This document shows positions 13,343-25,799 of a stretch of 64,000 nucleotides of DNA, in pieces (within the stretch, counting starts at the first letter, position 1; each line of letters opens with the position of its first letter). Below the pieces are notes generated by a model. That model ran no database searches. It was not told where the DNA came from and saw only the letters and a program-made list of their open reading frames with translations. Source of the DNA: Rostratula benghalensis (Eukaryota > Chordata > Aves > Charadriiformes > Rostratulidae). The position numbers and the translations under genes are program-made. The stretch is from positions 2,180,639 through 2,244,638 of the forward strand of contig VXAI01000038.1 of NCBI GenBank assembly GCA_013399305.1, in the 5' to 3' direction.

Positions 13343-15919
13343 CATGAAAAATATTTAAGGTTATGCATTGGAACATGGGATAAAACTATTAACCACAAGC
13401 TGCTGGAAACTGGAATGCCCCAGTAAGAGCGTGTTTCTACAATTCACACTGCAAAACAAGAGAATGACCCAAAAGGTTTCTAACAGTGATGTTGTCTGTG
13501 TATCATGATATTTTGAAGTATTTTTCCAAGAATAATTTGGGGCATGAATAACATACAGACCAGACTGCGCTCTCTTGGGTGCACCATCAATAGGAAATGG
13601 AGTGGCAGGAAATGAGTCCATCGCCTCTTCCACTGCTTACGCCTCTCAGCACAGGGAAAAACTCAGCGTGACGCTGAGCTTCTGCTGCCTACAGGCACAC
13701 AGTGCAGCACTAGGAAAGTAAGCACCATTCTAACCAAAACGTTACTCTCTCAGCATCTTTGGCCTATATTTAAATATGAGGTAATTCCATAAAAGGAGAA
13801 GTTATGAAACTTAACGTTCTAGCACGAGATTACCATTCTCAAACTAGCGCTAAGGTCTCTTCCCTACCTTATATAATCCAATGGTTCATACGAAGCCACA
13901 ATTTGCTAAAGAACATCATCTATTATCAGCAAACAGCTGAAGACCTCAACAGTTCAGACCTTCTGCTGACCGTGTGGCCTCATGCAGTGCTGTGGGCATG
14001 GCCGAGGCACAACTGCAGAGCATGTAAGGAAGAACAAGAAGCCAAGAACAAAAATTCAACAGCATGTCTTAAGGAGTTGCATGAATTCACGTGATAAAAT
14101 ATTAATCTACTCAGAGTCTGCTCTTGCCAGGTACCTCAAGACCCTTACTGATAATTATAAACATGACTAACTCCAAAAAGTAATTAAGGGGAAAAATCAC
14201 ATGGAAATTAACTAACTTATTCAGACTGTGTTATTCAGACCAGCACAGGGACTGGATTTATAAGCTTGCACGTGGATTGATACACTTATATCGTAATTAC
14301 TAACAACTGAGAGACATCAAAAAACACATTAAGGCTTAATGTGAAAACTCCCATAGTCAATGGATTAAAAAAACCCCAAAAACAAGTCTAACCCGGCTGC
14401 CAAAACCAAGTATAGGTGATTCACATTTTGACTGTAAACATGCTGAAAGATTATTTAAAGACTAAGTACTACATATTATTCTCATAAGACCTGATCACAA
14501 TTTACCCTTATTTAGTAGGTAACAAAAATAGTGTCTCAAAGCTGAACTGCCACTCAATGAGTACTTAAGCACTGTTGAGAATACTTTTAGAGAATACAGT
14601 GCCAGTAGCCTTACAGAAAAAGGTAAGGAAAGATTAGAACTTTCAATCCGTAATAGGTACAGTATGAGAAATAACTGAGCCATGCAACACCTCGCTGAAG
14701 CTGCATGCAAAGCTTATTACAAACTATAAGTTTTAAAATACAGTAAGTGGACACCTGTAAAATGTGACCTTAAAACTTCTATTATATGGCTCTCACAACA
14801 GACCACCTGTGGACTTGTCTTTGATTTCTGATCCTTTGCGTGTCTTCAACTTACCTTGTTGAATGGAAAAACATAATGAACTAATCAGATTTATGACAAG
14901 AGGCTTCTTATGCTTTACTCTAAAGGCTGTGGACACTTTACCCTTGTTTTGATATTTTAAGTTTGAAAAATGGGAACAATAAGCACATAAATTTGGAGGT
15001 ATTGCATGCATGTTCATTGTAATGGAGTCATCAGTACTATTTAGTTACCAATGGACAAACTCTTTTCTTTCATATGGCCTGGCGAAAGGTTTCATGCATG
15101 ATCAACCTCATTTTAGAGAGTAAGACTACTCACACACACAGGTAAGTGCATGTTTAAGTGTTTTAATCACAAGGGGCTTAAGTGCACATGTTCTGCACTT
15201 GGTTAAAGAAAATTAAAAATCACTATTTTCGGGGGTTTCTTTCCTTGCGCTTAAGTAACTCTTCCTATATTTGATAGTTTTTAGTAAGGAGAAGCAAAAG
15301 CACTGTGGATAGTGCAGTACTTGATGTATGCAAAGAATGTTTAAAAATTAATTTTTCAGGGTTTTAAGTGTGTATACATCAAATGAAGCCAACTGCCACA
15401 ACAGACAAATGGATACATTCACGCTGTGTGTTATGAACTCTAATTATTAGAAGCCCTTTTCAGTTTTGACAACCTAAATATTAATTTGATCTGCATTTCT
15501 ATAGGGTTTTTAAACACTATTTATGTTAATAAGAGAGTGAGGTTGTACACTGTGCTTTTATTCCTGAACGCTAGAAACGTAAAGCACAACATGAGTCAGG
15601 AACTGTCAGTGAGGGGAAAACCCTCCTGAAATATACGGGGGGAAAAAAGGAGCAAAGTTGTGCTAAAACTGGATAAACTATTAAAAACCAGTTTTGCTTG
15701 TACCTTACATATGGTAATGCACTACAATTAAAATCTGTAATTAAGATAAAAATTATATACAATAAAGTTTTTAAAAAAACAATGAGTTAGAACTTGGTAT
15801 CACAGACATAGTCACATCAAGGTAATGTAAGCTGAGCCTTGAGCTTTCAATGAAGTACTTGAGGAAAAAAAAAAAAACCTCTCAAACCAATTAGCGATCA
15901 CCTCAGAACACTGAGAGAA
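13343..15919. other. Non-coding AT-rich stretch
   Basis: No repeat family or coding exon is recognised. The overlapping frames at 13804-14094 and 13982-14170 are uninformative. An AAAAAAACCCCAAAAA-type low-complexity word occurs near 14367. Confidence 0.5.
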
Positions 15920-16200
15920 GAGGAAGCGTGCCAGAGGAACAGAAAGCAGTATCTGCCTTTACAAAGTGAGGGTAGGGCAGAAAAAGGAAATTAATAGACC
16001 TGTTGGCTTAACTCTGATATCAAATGACATGGAACCAATTGCCAAACATGAGTTTTGTGAAGATAAGGAATGAAGGTAAGAAACAGTCAACATAGATGTG
16101 TTATGAGTGAATTAAGAAGCAGTTCAAATTTCTTTCTTCAGCTAAAAGGGATGTGGTACTCTTGGAAAGGATTTCAACATATTGTGCCAGATGATCTCTA
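15920..16200 (+). mobile_element. Ancient L3/CR1-like LINE fragment, reverse transcriptase region
   Basis: Successive blocks keep the order found in the RT-coding part of L3/CR1-clade LINEs. They are GTGCCAGAGGAACAGAAAGC, then AAGGAAATTAATAGACCTGT with TGGCTTAACTCTGATATCAA, then CAGTCAACATAGATGTGTTA, then AAAAGGGATGTGGTACTCTT and GATTTCAACATATTGTGCCA. In such LINEs these correspond to 'aaytayagacctgt-agcyt', 'cagccaacatggattt' and 'aaagagaygtggtatacctkgayttc ... gacactgt'. The frame is broken by many stops and indels. The element is old and inert. Confidence 0.6.
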
Positions 16201-19200
16201 TTCTAGCCATTTCATCTTCACTGTGAAAAGACAATGAAAAGATGCCTGACCCAATGCAGGACTAACAAGTCATTCCTGTATGATACTGTAGAGTGTTTCT
16301 ATTCTTAAGGACTACAAACTTTAGAGCTGGTTATCCTAAGAGACTGTGGTACCTAGATCTTTTTTTCCCATCTTTTCCTTTTTTTAATTGACAATAAGTA
16401 TTTCAGAAATTATACAGTAAATCAATATCTGACCCAACTCACAGAAAGGAAATAACCCAGGCATACATTTCAGTCATGCATACCACAAACATATACTACA
16501 TTTAAAAATACTCTGTCAATACTATATTATGATATAACTGTTATTTATAGCAGTTCCAACAGTGGAGATTTGGAAGTGAAAAAGAAAAAAGTGTTTCAGA
16601 AACACATGAAGAAAAGTAAGACTTCCTAAGGATGCTGTAGAAGGAAAGTGATCTCCATTCCCCTCCACCTCCAACTTATTTTGAAGTGACAGGGAAACGG
16701 ATGATGTGCCACATCTCTTAACATGTTACTGACCAGACCAAGTGAAGAGGAATGCATCCTTCAAGAAGCTACAGACAGCAAGCATTTCAGGAATATGCTA
16801 AAAAATCTTCCCTCCACATCTGTAAGTGCAGACAGAGAACAGTGTTGAGGGGTTTGTCTTATATTGTACTACTTGTAACAAATCTGGCAGTCCTTGCTGT
16901 GATGGTAAAATAATGATGTCAGGCTCTGACGTTCCACACCCATGACCTGCTGTCTCAGGAACGATGAGGGGATTGCCTGAAAAGTAAGCCAATTCTTAAG
17001 GCACAGCTAAGCAAGACTACGTAGCTCTCACAAGCCAAGCTATCCCAACACCTTGGTGAGGGCTTTGGGACATTCAGTGGCGTTTCCCCTGTGTGGTAAC
17101 TAACTTGGCTTTTCATTAACATCTGCTGAACATACAAACACCCATCAGGCTCTATTCACAGTTCAGTCCTGTGTGAAGAACGCTGCCCATTTCAGAATGC
17201 ACCAGAAGATTTAGGTACTTGGTTACACTTCTTCACCTACAGCAGTCACATTTCCAGAGCTATTTTCAAAGATAACAACTTGGCACTTCCTCTGAAGGAC
17301 GAGAACCCCCTTCTTTTATTGCACTATAAAAGACCCCTGGCATATGTAAAGAACCTTTCTCCTGCACACCACACAGCCCATCTGCACATGAGAAGCTTCT
17401 TTTACATTTCTGCTATAAAATGGCCAACCTAATATTTGCTTAATTCACAAATTAAAATTTTCAAGTGTAAAGACAACATTACCTCGCTCAAACTAGCTTC
17501 TGATATACTTTCCAAGCTAGTATTAGTTTATCTAGTTATTCAGAAAAAACAAGACATAAAAAGTGAATTTCTAGGTTAGCACAGCATGCCTTTGGGTAGC
17601 ATTATATAGCCTGGGAAGTGAAATAATCATCATAAAAATACATGTGTATTTATAAGTCAGGAAAAAAATGAAAGATGAAGAACACTTTAACATACATGCA
17701 ATGACATCACTACCACAGCTTTAACAACCTTCAAATCTCAAATGTATTTTTAAGTTAAATTAATTTATAAGCTATTTCTTATTTTCCTGCTGTGAAAATA
17801 ATTTCCAGCTTTTGGCATGACTGCACAGTATTTTTAGGAGTTGCGTCAGGGCAAATGTTATATACAAATGCCTATGTACTATTTAGCATGCCTAACAAAA
17901 CAAGAAACCCAAAGAAATACAAAACCCAAAAACCAGAGAAACCCCTTTAACTTACATATTAAATATATATAGCAATACTTCATGGTGTGCATCTTTGAAA
18001 GGCAAAGAACCTCAACCTTACCTTCTCTTTTTCAAAGAGAATGAAAAACTACTGAGAAGAAAAATAAAATGACCAGAAATTACACTAGCCCGTTTTCACA
18101 TACCTTTTTTTTCATAGCAACGTTGTGTATAACACAGAACTGTCTTTACTGTTGTTAGCAGTATTTACACAGCAAGCGGATTGCAGAAGAACAAATATTT
18201 TCCATAATTAATTCACAGTGTTATATGTGATTTGTTGCCTAGCTATTGATGAAAACATTTAATTTAATAAAAAAATCCAGCCTTTCCCTCTGTATTTCCT
18301 CTCTACATTCTACTGCCACTAATTACAGCACCTTCTCCCTCTCTCTCTCACACACACAGGGAAAGCTGCCAAGCAACTCCCTCCGGAGCCTGTGTCGTGG
18401 CTACTTCTCCGATCAGCAGGCGGGCAGAAGGGAAGGGCCGTGCCGAGTACCCTGTCCAGAGGGATTAGGTATCTCGTGGTGGGATCCACACTCTCAGATG
18501 AGTCAATGTGAAGTCCTCTTGCCCCACTCTCATACCTCTGTCAAGCAACTCCTGCTGGCAGGCAGTTATGTTACATGTCATCCTCACCAAAGATTGAATT
18601 ATATTTCCATCGGGTATCAAAATATTTTAGTACCCAAGCTCCTTATTCATAAGCAAAGTATAATCTAATTAATCAGATAGTGCCGTGTTCAACAATTACT
18701 GCTTGAAACTTCATTCAGAATAATTTGCACACACCTCCAATTTTTTCTGAGAAATTAAGTTAGGAAAATATTAAGGATAGAATAGCTGACAATATCTTAT
18801 CACAGCAATGGACCTCTTGCTGAATTTCCAAAAGTCTAATCAAATCCACATCAGAGGAATGATGAGCAAAATAATAATTCTGACAACTTAAGAAGTCAGT
18901 AATCAAATACAGTTTACTTTCACCTTGTCTAGAATATTCTCTTTTATCTTGCAGAAAAAAAAATAATAATAGTATTCCTAATACCTCATTTAAAAAAACC
19001 CAACAATACCATAACAAAGATACTGGCAAGTTAGCATGAGTTTCAAAACACAGAGAGGTAAATAAAAGACAATACAATCCTCAAAATTATCAACAGAAGC
19101 ACTGATTCCTAATTCAAACTCCCCTCCAGCTGTTCAGACATGTACATACAGAGAATAAAATAACTGTGAGGCTGGTTTTCCTTGGGGAACTGCTGCCTTT

Positions 19201-19542
19201 TCCATCACTGCAAACACCACTTTAAGCTATTGTCAGATCTGCAGATCTCTTTGCCTACCCCTTTTTTAACAAAATGCACTATAAAGCTTGAACAAGGAAA
19301 GTATAAAATAGAGCACAATTGTCACCGAATCTTAAATTTACTGACCAAACTCCTTTGTGCACGTACATTTAAAAATACAGGTAAATAAAGCATTTACCTA
19401 TTTTACCCCCAAAGTAATATCTTACATTAGTCAGCCCGTACAGGAAAAAGAAAGCATTATCAACTTTCTTAACTCACTAGGTTCATAAGGTATAAACTTA
19501 CACTGTTGTAAGAAATGGCAAATATAATATCATGATATAAGT
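16201..19542. other. Non-coding stretch with a CT/CA run
   Basis: A (CT)n-(CA)n microsatellite lies at about 18340-18358. The 18246-18668 plus-strand frame crosses it and is low-complexity, so I do not call a gene. The segment around 17740-17880 (TAATTTATAAGC, ATAATTTCCAGC, GTTGCGTCAGGG words) is non-repetitive and could be regulatory, but nothing proves it. Confidence 0.45.
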
Positions 19543-19593
19543 NNNNNNNNNNNNNNNNNNNNNNNNNNNNNNNNNNNNNNNNNNNNNNNNNNN
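19543..19593. other. Assembly gap (51 N) flanked by TA-rich repeat
   Basis: Fifty-one N bases are followed immediately by TATAATATATATAAAC and a second TATAATATATATAATAC. The gap has probably collapsed or interrupted a TATAA-type microsatellite. An open frame running across it is an artefact. Confidence 0.95.
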
Positions 19594-20425
19594 TATAATA
19601 TATATAAACTATAATATATATAATACAAATAAGAACAAGTATGTAAATAGAAACCATACTTCTTGTTTGGAATGTCTCATGATTTTTTCCTATGAATTTT
19701 AAGAGCCCTACATGGAATATTTGGAACACAGCATGAAATTCTTCAGGTAAGCAGTACTTTACACCAAAATCCTAAAGAAAAGTTGAAGTAATACAATTCC
19801 AAAGACTGTTGATTCCCTATTTTCAGGCAGCCTATTACAACAAGAGAAGTACGCTAGCAAGGTAAAGGACAAGTGAATCTTCCAAACTAAATATTGAGAC
19901 CTGCAAGGAAGGACCTTCCTTTCAAGGAAACAACAAAGTCACGTACAAGCAAGTGTGCAAATTTTTACAATTCTACTGATGTTTGTTCAAAACACGGTAT
20001 ATTGAAAAAAGGGCTTGTCCTCAACAAAATATTGATTTTTAGCAGTGAACTCTGACACATTCAATATCTTCCTGTCTCCTTGAAATTTTAATATAAATAG
20101 AAAAGTCTGAAAAAGCAGACACATGTATGGATTTAGAGTAAGGAAGATCAGCTAAGGCTTAATTCTCCAATTTTGACAGTTGAATGAACATAGTCTCTCA
20201 CGTTCTAGCACACTTCTTGCTGGTTGTGCCAGAGACAGAATTTTAATGAAAGAACACGTTTGTCCCTATGAACCATGTGCAAATGGATGATCCTATTTGC
20301 ATTCTACAAAGAGCACGCAAATTCACAAAGCACATGCAAAACTGGCAAGTAACAAGATCTGTAAGCTACATATAAAGTTAATACTCCAAAATATTCAATC
20401 AGATGAAGTACAACTTCAGTAACAC
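19594..20425. other. Non-coding stretch after the gap
   Basis: Apart from the TA-rich edge (to about 19627), nothing is recognised. Confidence 0.5.
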
Positions 20426-20703
20426 AAAGGCCCTGGAATGTGTCCAGAGAAGGGCAACCAAACTGGTGAGGGGTCTGGAGCACAAGTCTTATGAGGAAGG
20501 GCTGAACGAGCTGGGATTGTTGAGTCTGGAGAAGAGGAGCCTCAGGGAAGACCTCATCGCACTCTACAGCTTCCTGAAGGGAGGTTGTGAAGAGGAGGGG
20601 GTCGGCCTCTTCTCCCAGATAAGTCATGATAGGACTGGAGGGAATGGCCACAAGTGCTTGTAGGTCCTTTCCAACCTTGTGCTTCTATGATACTGTGATT
20701 CTG
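20426..20703 (+). mobile_element. CR1 LINE 3' fragment with internal deletion
   Basis: GGAATGTGTCCAGAGAAGGG, then GTGAGGGGTCTGGAGCACAA, then GGAGAAGAGGAGCCTCAGGG and GACCTCATCGCACTCTACAG match the end of CR1 ORF2. An 86-codon frame (20403-20663) is preserved through this part. After ATGGCCACAAGTGC the sequence jumps directly to the CR1 terminus (TAGGTCCTTTCCAACC...TTCTATGATACTGTGATTCTG). The intervening few hundred bases of 3' region are therefore missing. The end shows the avian-type 8-bp terminal repeat. It is a non-functional remnant. Confidence 0.92.
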
Positions 20704-23675
20704 CCTAAGGCACTGGCTGATCCAAGAACCTTACTGCTCACAGTTCATGCTAAAAAGTCATGAAAATGTTGGGCATCTCATTTCTTATCCAACCTGGTGT
20801 GTTCTGGGCAATGAAACATGGAAATTTGCCAGAAAAATTTTAAAACAACCTGACTTCCACTCTGTTTTGGACAAAGATCAAGTCAAAGAGCTAAGCACAC
20901 ATTGTGATTAGCTTAGTGACCGTTGTATATCCTATGTTCTTGGCTGTGTGCAAATTCAATAATAACTAACATTTAGAGACATTCTTTATCAAGCGTGGTG
21001 ACCTAAACCATGCGTTTGGGAATGTAAACACGGGCACAACCGGTTCCATCTGCTCAGGAGAACAGAAGAGAATGGCAGAGCAGTAAAGCCAGGATAATGG
21101 AGGGGGTGTTTATCTTCACAAGCCACTGTGATATAAATACAAAAGCACAGAAATCCGCATTTTTTCATGCATACCAGGATGCAATAAAGAGAAATACATA
21201 ATATCTAGGTAATCTTTCACTTCATTTCCCAGGTGCACTTTTCACCAGTAACGGGCTCTTTCTAGCAAAGCAAACACACCAGAAAGCTGTTTGGAGGTTT
21301 TGGTACAGAATTACAACTGCCCATTTGCAGCTGTTAGAAAGGCTTATGGCATTGGGTTTCAATGGAATCTTGGGAACTAAAACCAGAGTGAGTTACATTT
21401 TGAAGCACACTGCAGTTACTTTTTTTCAAGATACACGATTCTAGTAATCCATTCTTAATTTAATTAAGATAGTGAAAATAAACATGCTAATACTTCTGAT
21501 GCAGGAAGATTATAAAGCAATAAAGCAATGATGTACTCAGGTAGCACACCTGACACATTTGCTAATAATCCAAGAGATGTTTGGGCTTTGTTTGAAGAGA
21601 GATCCCAAAGATGAATGCCCACATTTCAAACTCACCTCCCCATTGCTCCACCTGGGTAGCGAATGCTGCACTGCATCACACGCTTTACATATAAAGTACT
21701 GGAGGAGGAATGAGAGATCTCCCAGTTTTATTGTGAAAATGACACGGTCATTTCTACTTGGTGGACTGGAAGTTTAAACTCAAATGGAGAACACACACAA
21801 CAATTTATTATGTGTCAATATTCATTCAGAGCTACCAGCGGGCTGGACCAATGTATATAATGACTTTAGAATACTGACCTTCTAAGTCAAAAGTATCCCA
21901 AGGAGACCCACAGAAATACTAATGTCTTTCCCCCTTCAGACTGATTTCCCCATGAGTTTAACCATCCACAAAGAGAAAATGAATACTTCAGAAAGTTTTC
22001 CACACATGAACCTATGTGCAATTGAAAACATCAAATGCAGCTTTGGCCCAGGCCAAATTCTTATTAGCAATTACAGTGTTTGGAAAAAGGCTTTGTGCTT
22101 CAATAGGTAATCATTCAGGTGGGACAACGGGGAGGTGAAACTTCTGAAAAAAAAACCCAAACAGATCACAAAAACTCCAAACAGGCAAATAAATTAGCAA
22201 TTTGAGATTTCTTAGTTGCAATATTATTCATTCACTGTGAGGTATTCTCTGTCACATATTTTGCATTCTTTTTCAACTCAAGACGAAAGGCTTGAAACCT
22301 GAAGTAGAAATTATTCTACAGAAAAAGCAGTGTCGAAAATAGTATTGGCATTATCAAAAATATTAAGTACAGATTCCCCAAAAAGCCCCAAACAGCTCAA
22401 ATGTAAACACATTTGAACTGAACTGACTCACTCTTCCTGGAATAATTATTTGGATGTTTATTAAATCCATTATCCCCTGAATACTGATTAATTAGTGAGT
22501 TAAATAATTCTGTATCTAATAAGCACTTCAGATATGTAGAAGACAATAAAGTCATCGCAGAGTACTGCTGTTGCTTTATGGGATATTCCTACTCTGTTCA
22601 ATAAGGATAAAATCAGTTGGTCACTAGAAAAAAACTACTATCTACTGTGATTTAATTTACTATAAAATTATGTTTCTGATATTACGATACAGAAATCTTC
22701 AAGGGCTTTACCCTTTGTGAATTATACAGGATAGTAAAACCAAATAAAAGCCAACCACAGTCACATCAACAACCACAGAAAATTGTTCTAATTTATACGA
22801 CAGAAAAAAATTTCAGGACATCTGCTGCTACTCCTTAGACCAGCAACTACGCACAGGACGAAGATGCAAAGAAACCACCACACTGCTCATCAGGTTTACA
22901 GGTATTCATCAACTTACTTACGCATTATGGACATTCTTATAGCCAAGACACAGAGAAATCTGCTGAAAAGTCAATCATTACTTACTGATGCTTCTGCTGT
23001 CTCACAGACAGAAATGGATGTCCTAACTCTCTCAGTCTGCACCTGAAGTTTGATGGATTTGCTACACTGGATGGGGTTCACGTTTACAAGCACTTTTTTT
23101 TGCTGAGGTTTATTCTAAACGTGTTGAAGAAGGGTAACTTAGCTTTTGAGGAAGAAAAAGTGAAAAATGAAGCAGCATGGGCTCATATCTGAATTTGATT
23201 TGTGTAAATAACCATTCAGAACATCTTTTTTCAGAAAATTAAGCAAGCAGCGTAAGTTTATCTATTTTCCAAAGAAATAAATCAGTTCCATATTTACTTT
23301 ATCCATTTTGATAAAGAAGGCTGTCTTCTATGATAAAGTTTATAACTTTCCAACACTTGGACAAGCATTTACAATTGTCAAGCAGGATGGGTGAAAAAAT
23401 CAAGAATAAGTAGCTATGACTAAAAATATCAATCCATATCCAGGTCTTCAATTACATGAATTCTTTAAGAAATTCTTATTATGTAGTAGCTCCATTGATA
23501 GAAAAAAACCCCAAACCCACAGAACACCTGAATTAGGCAGAATTTTTACAGTATGCATTTTGATTCCCCACGGCATTAAGCATTCTATAGAACACAGTCT
23601 CTCAAGTATGCTTCAGGTAGCCAAAGCACTCAAGAAACTTTTCAATCATCCATATCCCATGTTTGTAATTCTCCC
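20704..23675. other. Non-coding stretch with a small hairpin
   Basis: TCAAATGT-AAAC-ACATTTGA at 22397-22416 is a perfect 8-bp stem with a tetraloop. Otherwise no repeat or exon is recognised. Confidence 0.5.
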
Positions 23676-24170
23676 TGTTTAATTATGCCATTGCACTCCA
23701 CAAACAGAGAGCGTTTTCTCAAGCTACTGGTCAAGCCATTTTGCAAATCCGCTGGCTCCTGCAAGTCAGACCGGCGCGAGCTTCAGTCCATTAGTATGAC
23801 AGGTAGTGCTCTTACTAACAACTGCTTTTTACTCCCTCTGACAAATGTGCTCTGTGCCACGGCTGACGTTTGTGTAGTAATCAGGACTGATGGATAGGGA
23901 CGCCAGCGCTGCCGAAAGTGCCCCCCATTTTAATGTGAGCGATTTGTCAAATGTGCTGCTATCGCACTGCTGTCAGGCACGGCCAGGAAAGCACTCTGTC
24001 ATCTTTCCACCAACCAAGGTCACTTTGGCAGGGACTGGAGGACTCTCCAATGAAATTCTCCTCTTTACTGGCTATGTGTATGGCCTGGGCTTCACAGCAT
24101 TTAGGTTATTTTAAGCAGGCCTTAAAAGTTCTTGCAAAGTATCCTTGTTAGCGCATACTAATTAAAACAT
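23676..24170. promoter_or_regulatory. Candidate conserved non-coding element, CpG-enriched
   Basis: This block stands out from its AT-rich, CpG-poor surroundings. It carries about ten CpG dinucleotides within 300 bp (for example GACCGGCGCGAG, GGGACGCCAGCGCTGCCG). It also has two near-copies of the word GACAAATGTGCT/GTCAAATGTGCT (23840 and 23946), and homeobox- and E-box-like words. Open frames in two registers cross it, but none has splice sites or recognisable protein content. The look is that of a developmental enhancer, but no comparison is possible here. Confidence 0.3.
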
Positions 24171-24908
24171 GAAAATAAAACCACATTGAAGCCAAAGTTG
24201 CACAAGCAACTAACAATACACATTCGGAGTTTCAGAAATGAAGGCTTATGGTAAACCCCTGCTTGCCAGGTTCTCACAAAACAGACTTCATTTAAGAATT
24301 ATTTAACAATGCAAGGACTTTTGCCAACAGAACACCTTAAAATACAAAGACAACAGAGTATGGAACAATGATTACAAGATCAAAGTGACATATCTACAAA
24401 ATATATGTGTATCATCATGAAATTTTGATTAAACTGGAGTCTCTGAAAACAAAACACTGAGGCAGAAAAAAGCAGAGCCTTTACTCTCTGCCACCTGAGA
24501 TGAAGAGAATGGGTAACTTTCTGTGCTGATCCTCATCTTGGAGGATATGACAAGCTTTTTTTGCAGTAGAGTAGCCTCCAAATCTTAAGTAAGCTTTTTT
24601 TTTTTTGTTACACACTATCCCCCATTTTTTGTGCCAAGATTCAAAAACAAAAACACATGAGATTTAGATGTTTTTGCGTTTTATAAAAAAGAAAGTTATC
24701 TATATCTTTAGTCACTTCTATAAAAACCTGATCTTCAATGACTGTAATGCAAAATGTGCAAGCAAAGTTACACCGAAGGCACTTGTGAAGTAGCAGCCTA
24801 CTGCAAGAGACTCTTTTTTTCAGATCAACTCAGAATGTACTAGGCAAGTCATATCATTCTTCTCACTTTAGAAACATGAGTTTGTCCATGAAGGAGAAAA
24901 CAAATCAG

Positions 24909-24928
24909 CACACACACACACCCCCCCC
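24909..24928. repeat. (CA)6 followed by C8
   Basis: A short mixed microsatellite, CACACACACACA then CCCCCCCC. Confidence 0.85.
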
Positions 24929-25122
24929 AAATTGGCTACCACTCCACCCTAAATCTTGATTATTTACCGACAAATATCAAAGCCTCTGAGAAAATACAAA
25001 TCAAGGTAAAAGCCCTATAAGATACAAAGGCAGAAAGTAGCTGTAATAACAGAAAAGGAGCTAAACCAACCAACACTAGTCTTTCGCCTACTACATGTGC
25101 GGGCATGCAGGGATGCTGTTTT

Positions 25123-25173
25123 CCTGGTTTCAGGGTTTTTTTCCCCATGCTGCATCTCAAGTCTTTTCATTCA
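25123..25173 (+). repeat. Left arm of a perfect 51-bp inverted repeat
   Basis: From CCTGGTTTCAGGG to AAGTCTTTTCATTCA, this arm is the exact reverse complement of 25749-25799 over all 51 bases, and both edges break abruptly. The arms lie 575 bp apart, with no repeat family recognised in either arm or in the spacer. The identity implies a common origin, by inverted duplication or recent insertion. Confidence 0.93.
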
Positions 25174-25748
25174 TAAATATGACTTCTGTGCCAGAAGGCC
25201 TTTGTTTGGCTGGAAACCGTGACTTGCCATTACTAAAAGCACAGAAGATATATAATGACTACATATCTACATAGATAAGATCGTCAAAAACATTCTGTCC
25301 TAGGTCAGATTTCTGGGAAGCTTCAGAAATATGTGACAGCAGCACCTGGGAATACAGTTAAGGGAAAATATGATTTCTTGTGAAGGAAGAACTCGTGCTG
25401 TTTTTTCCATTGAAATCTTGAATACTCTGTATCAGACAAAGAGAGAACCATCCTGCAATCGTGGGTGAACCTTCTGCTGTTATAAAAGTTGATACCGAAA
25501 TAGTAAATGTATGAGACTCCAAAAATTACCTCTTGCCCCAGTACAGTACAGATGTACAAAAGCATAGCAGAAAGATACCCACAAACCCTGTGTTCCTTTT
25601 GAAATGGGTATCACCACATAAAAGCTAACCAAACCTTTGTGAAACTCCAGTAACAATAGTCATGGGACAGAAAGGAAGAATATCTGTTCCCTGCTGTACT
25701 TCAAGTTGTGGGTGCCCAGAAAACAAAAAATAAGAAAGCAGCTGAGCT
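25174..25748. other. Spacer between inverted repeat arms
   Basis: The 575 bp shows no transposase-like frame. The frames here (for example 25323-25565 on the minus strand) are short and have no recognisable domain. It is too short and non-coding to be an autonomous element. Whether it is a non-autonomous foldback element cannot be decided. Confidence 0.5.
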
Positions 25749-25799
25749 TGAATGAAAAGACTTGAGATGCAGCATGGGGAAAAAAACCCTGAAACCAGG
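25749..25799 (-). repeat. Right arm of the perfect 51-bp inverted repeat
   Basis: TGAATGAAAAGACTTGAG through CCCTGAAACCAGG pairs base for base with the left arm at 25123. No obvious target-site duplication flanks the outer ends. Confidence 0.93.

Noticed and set aside
19469..19729. Frame running through the N gap
   Set aside because: It exists only because the gap is read as open.
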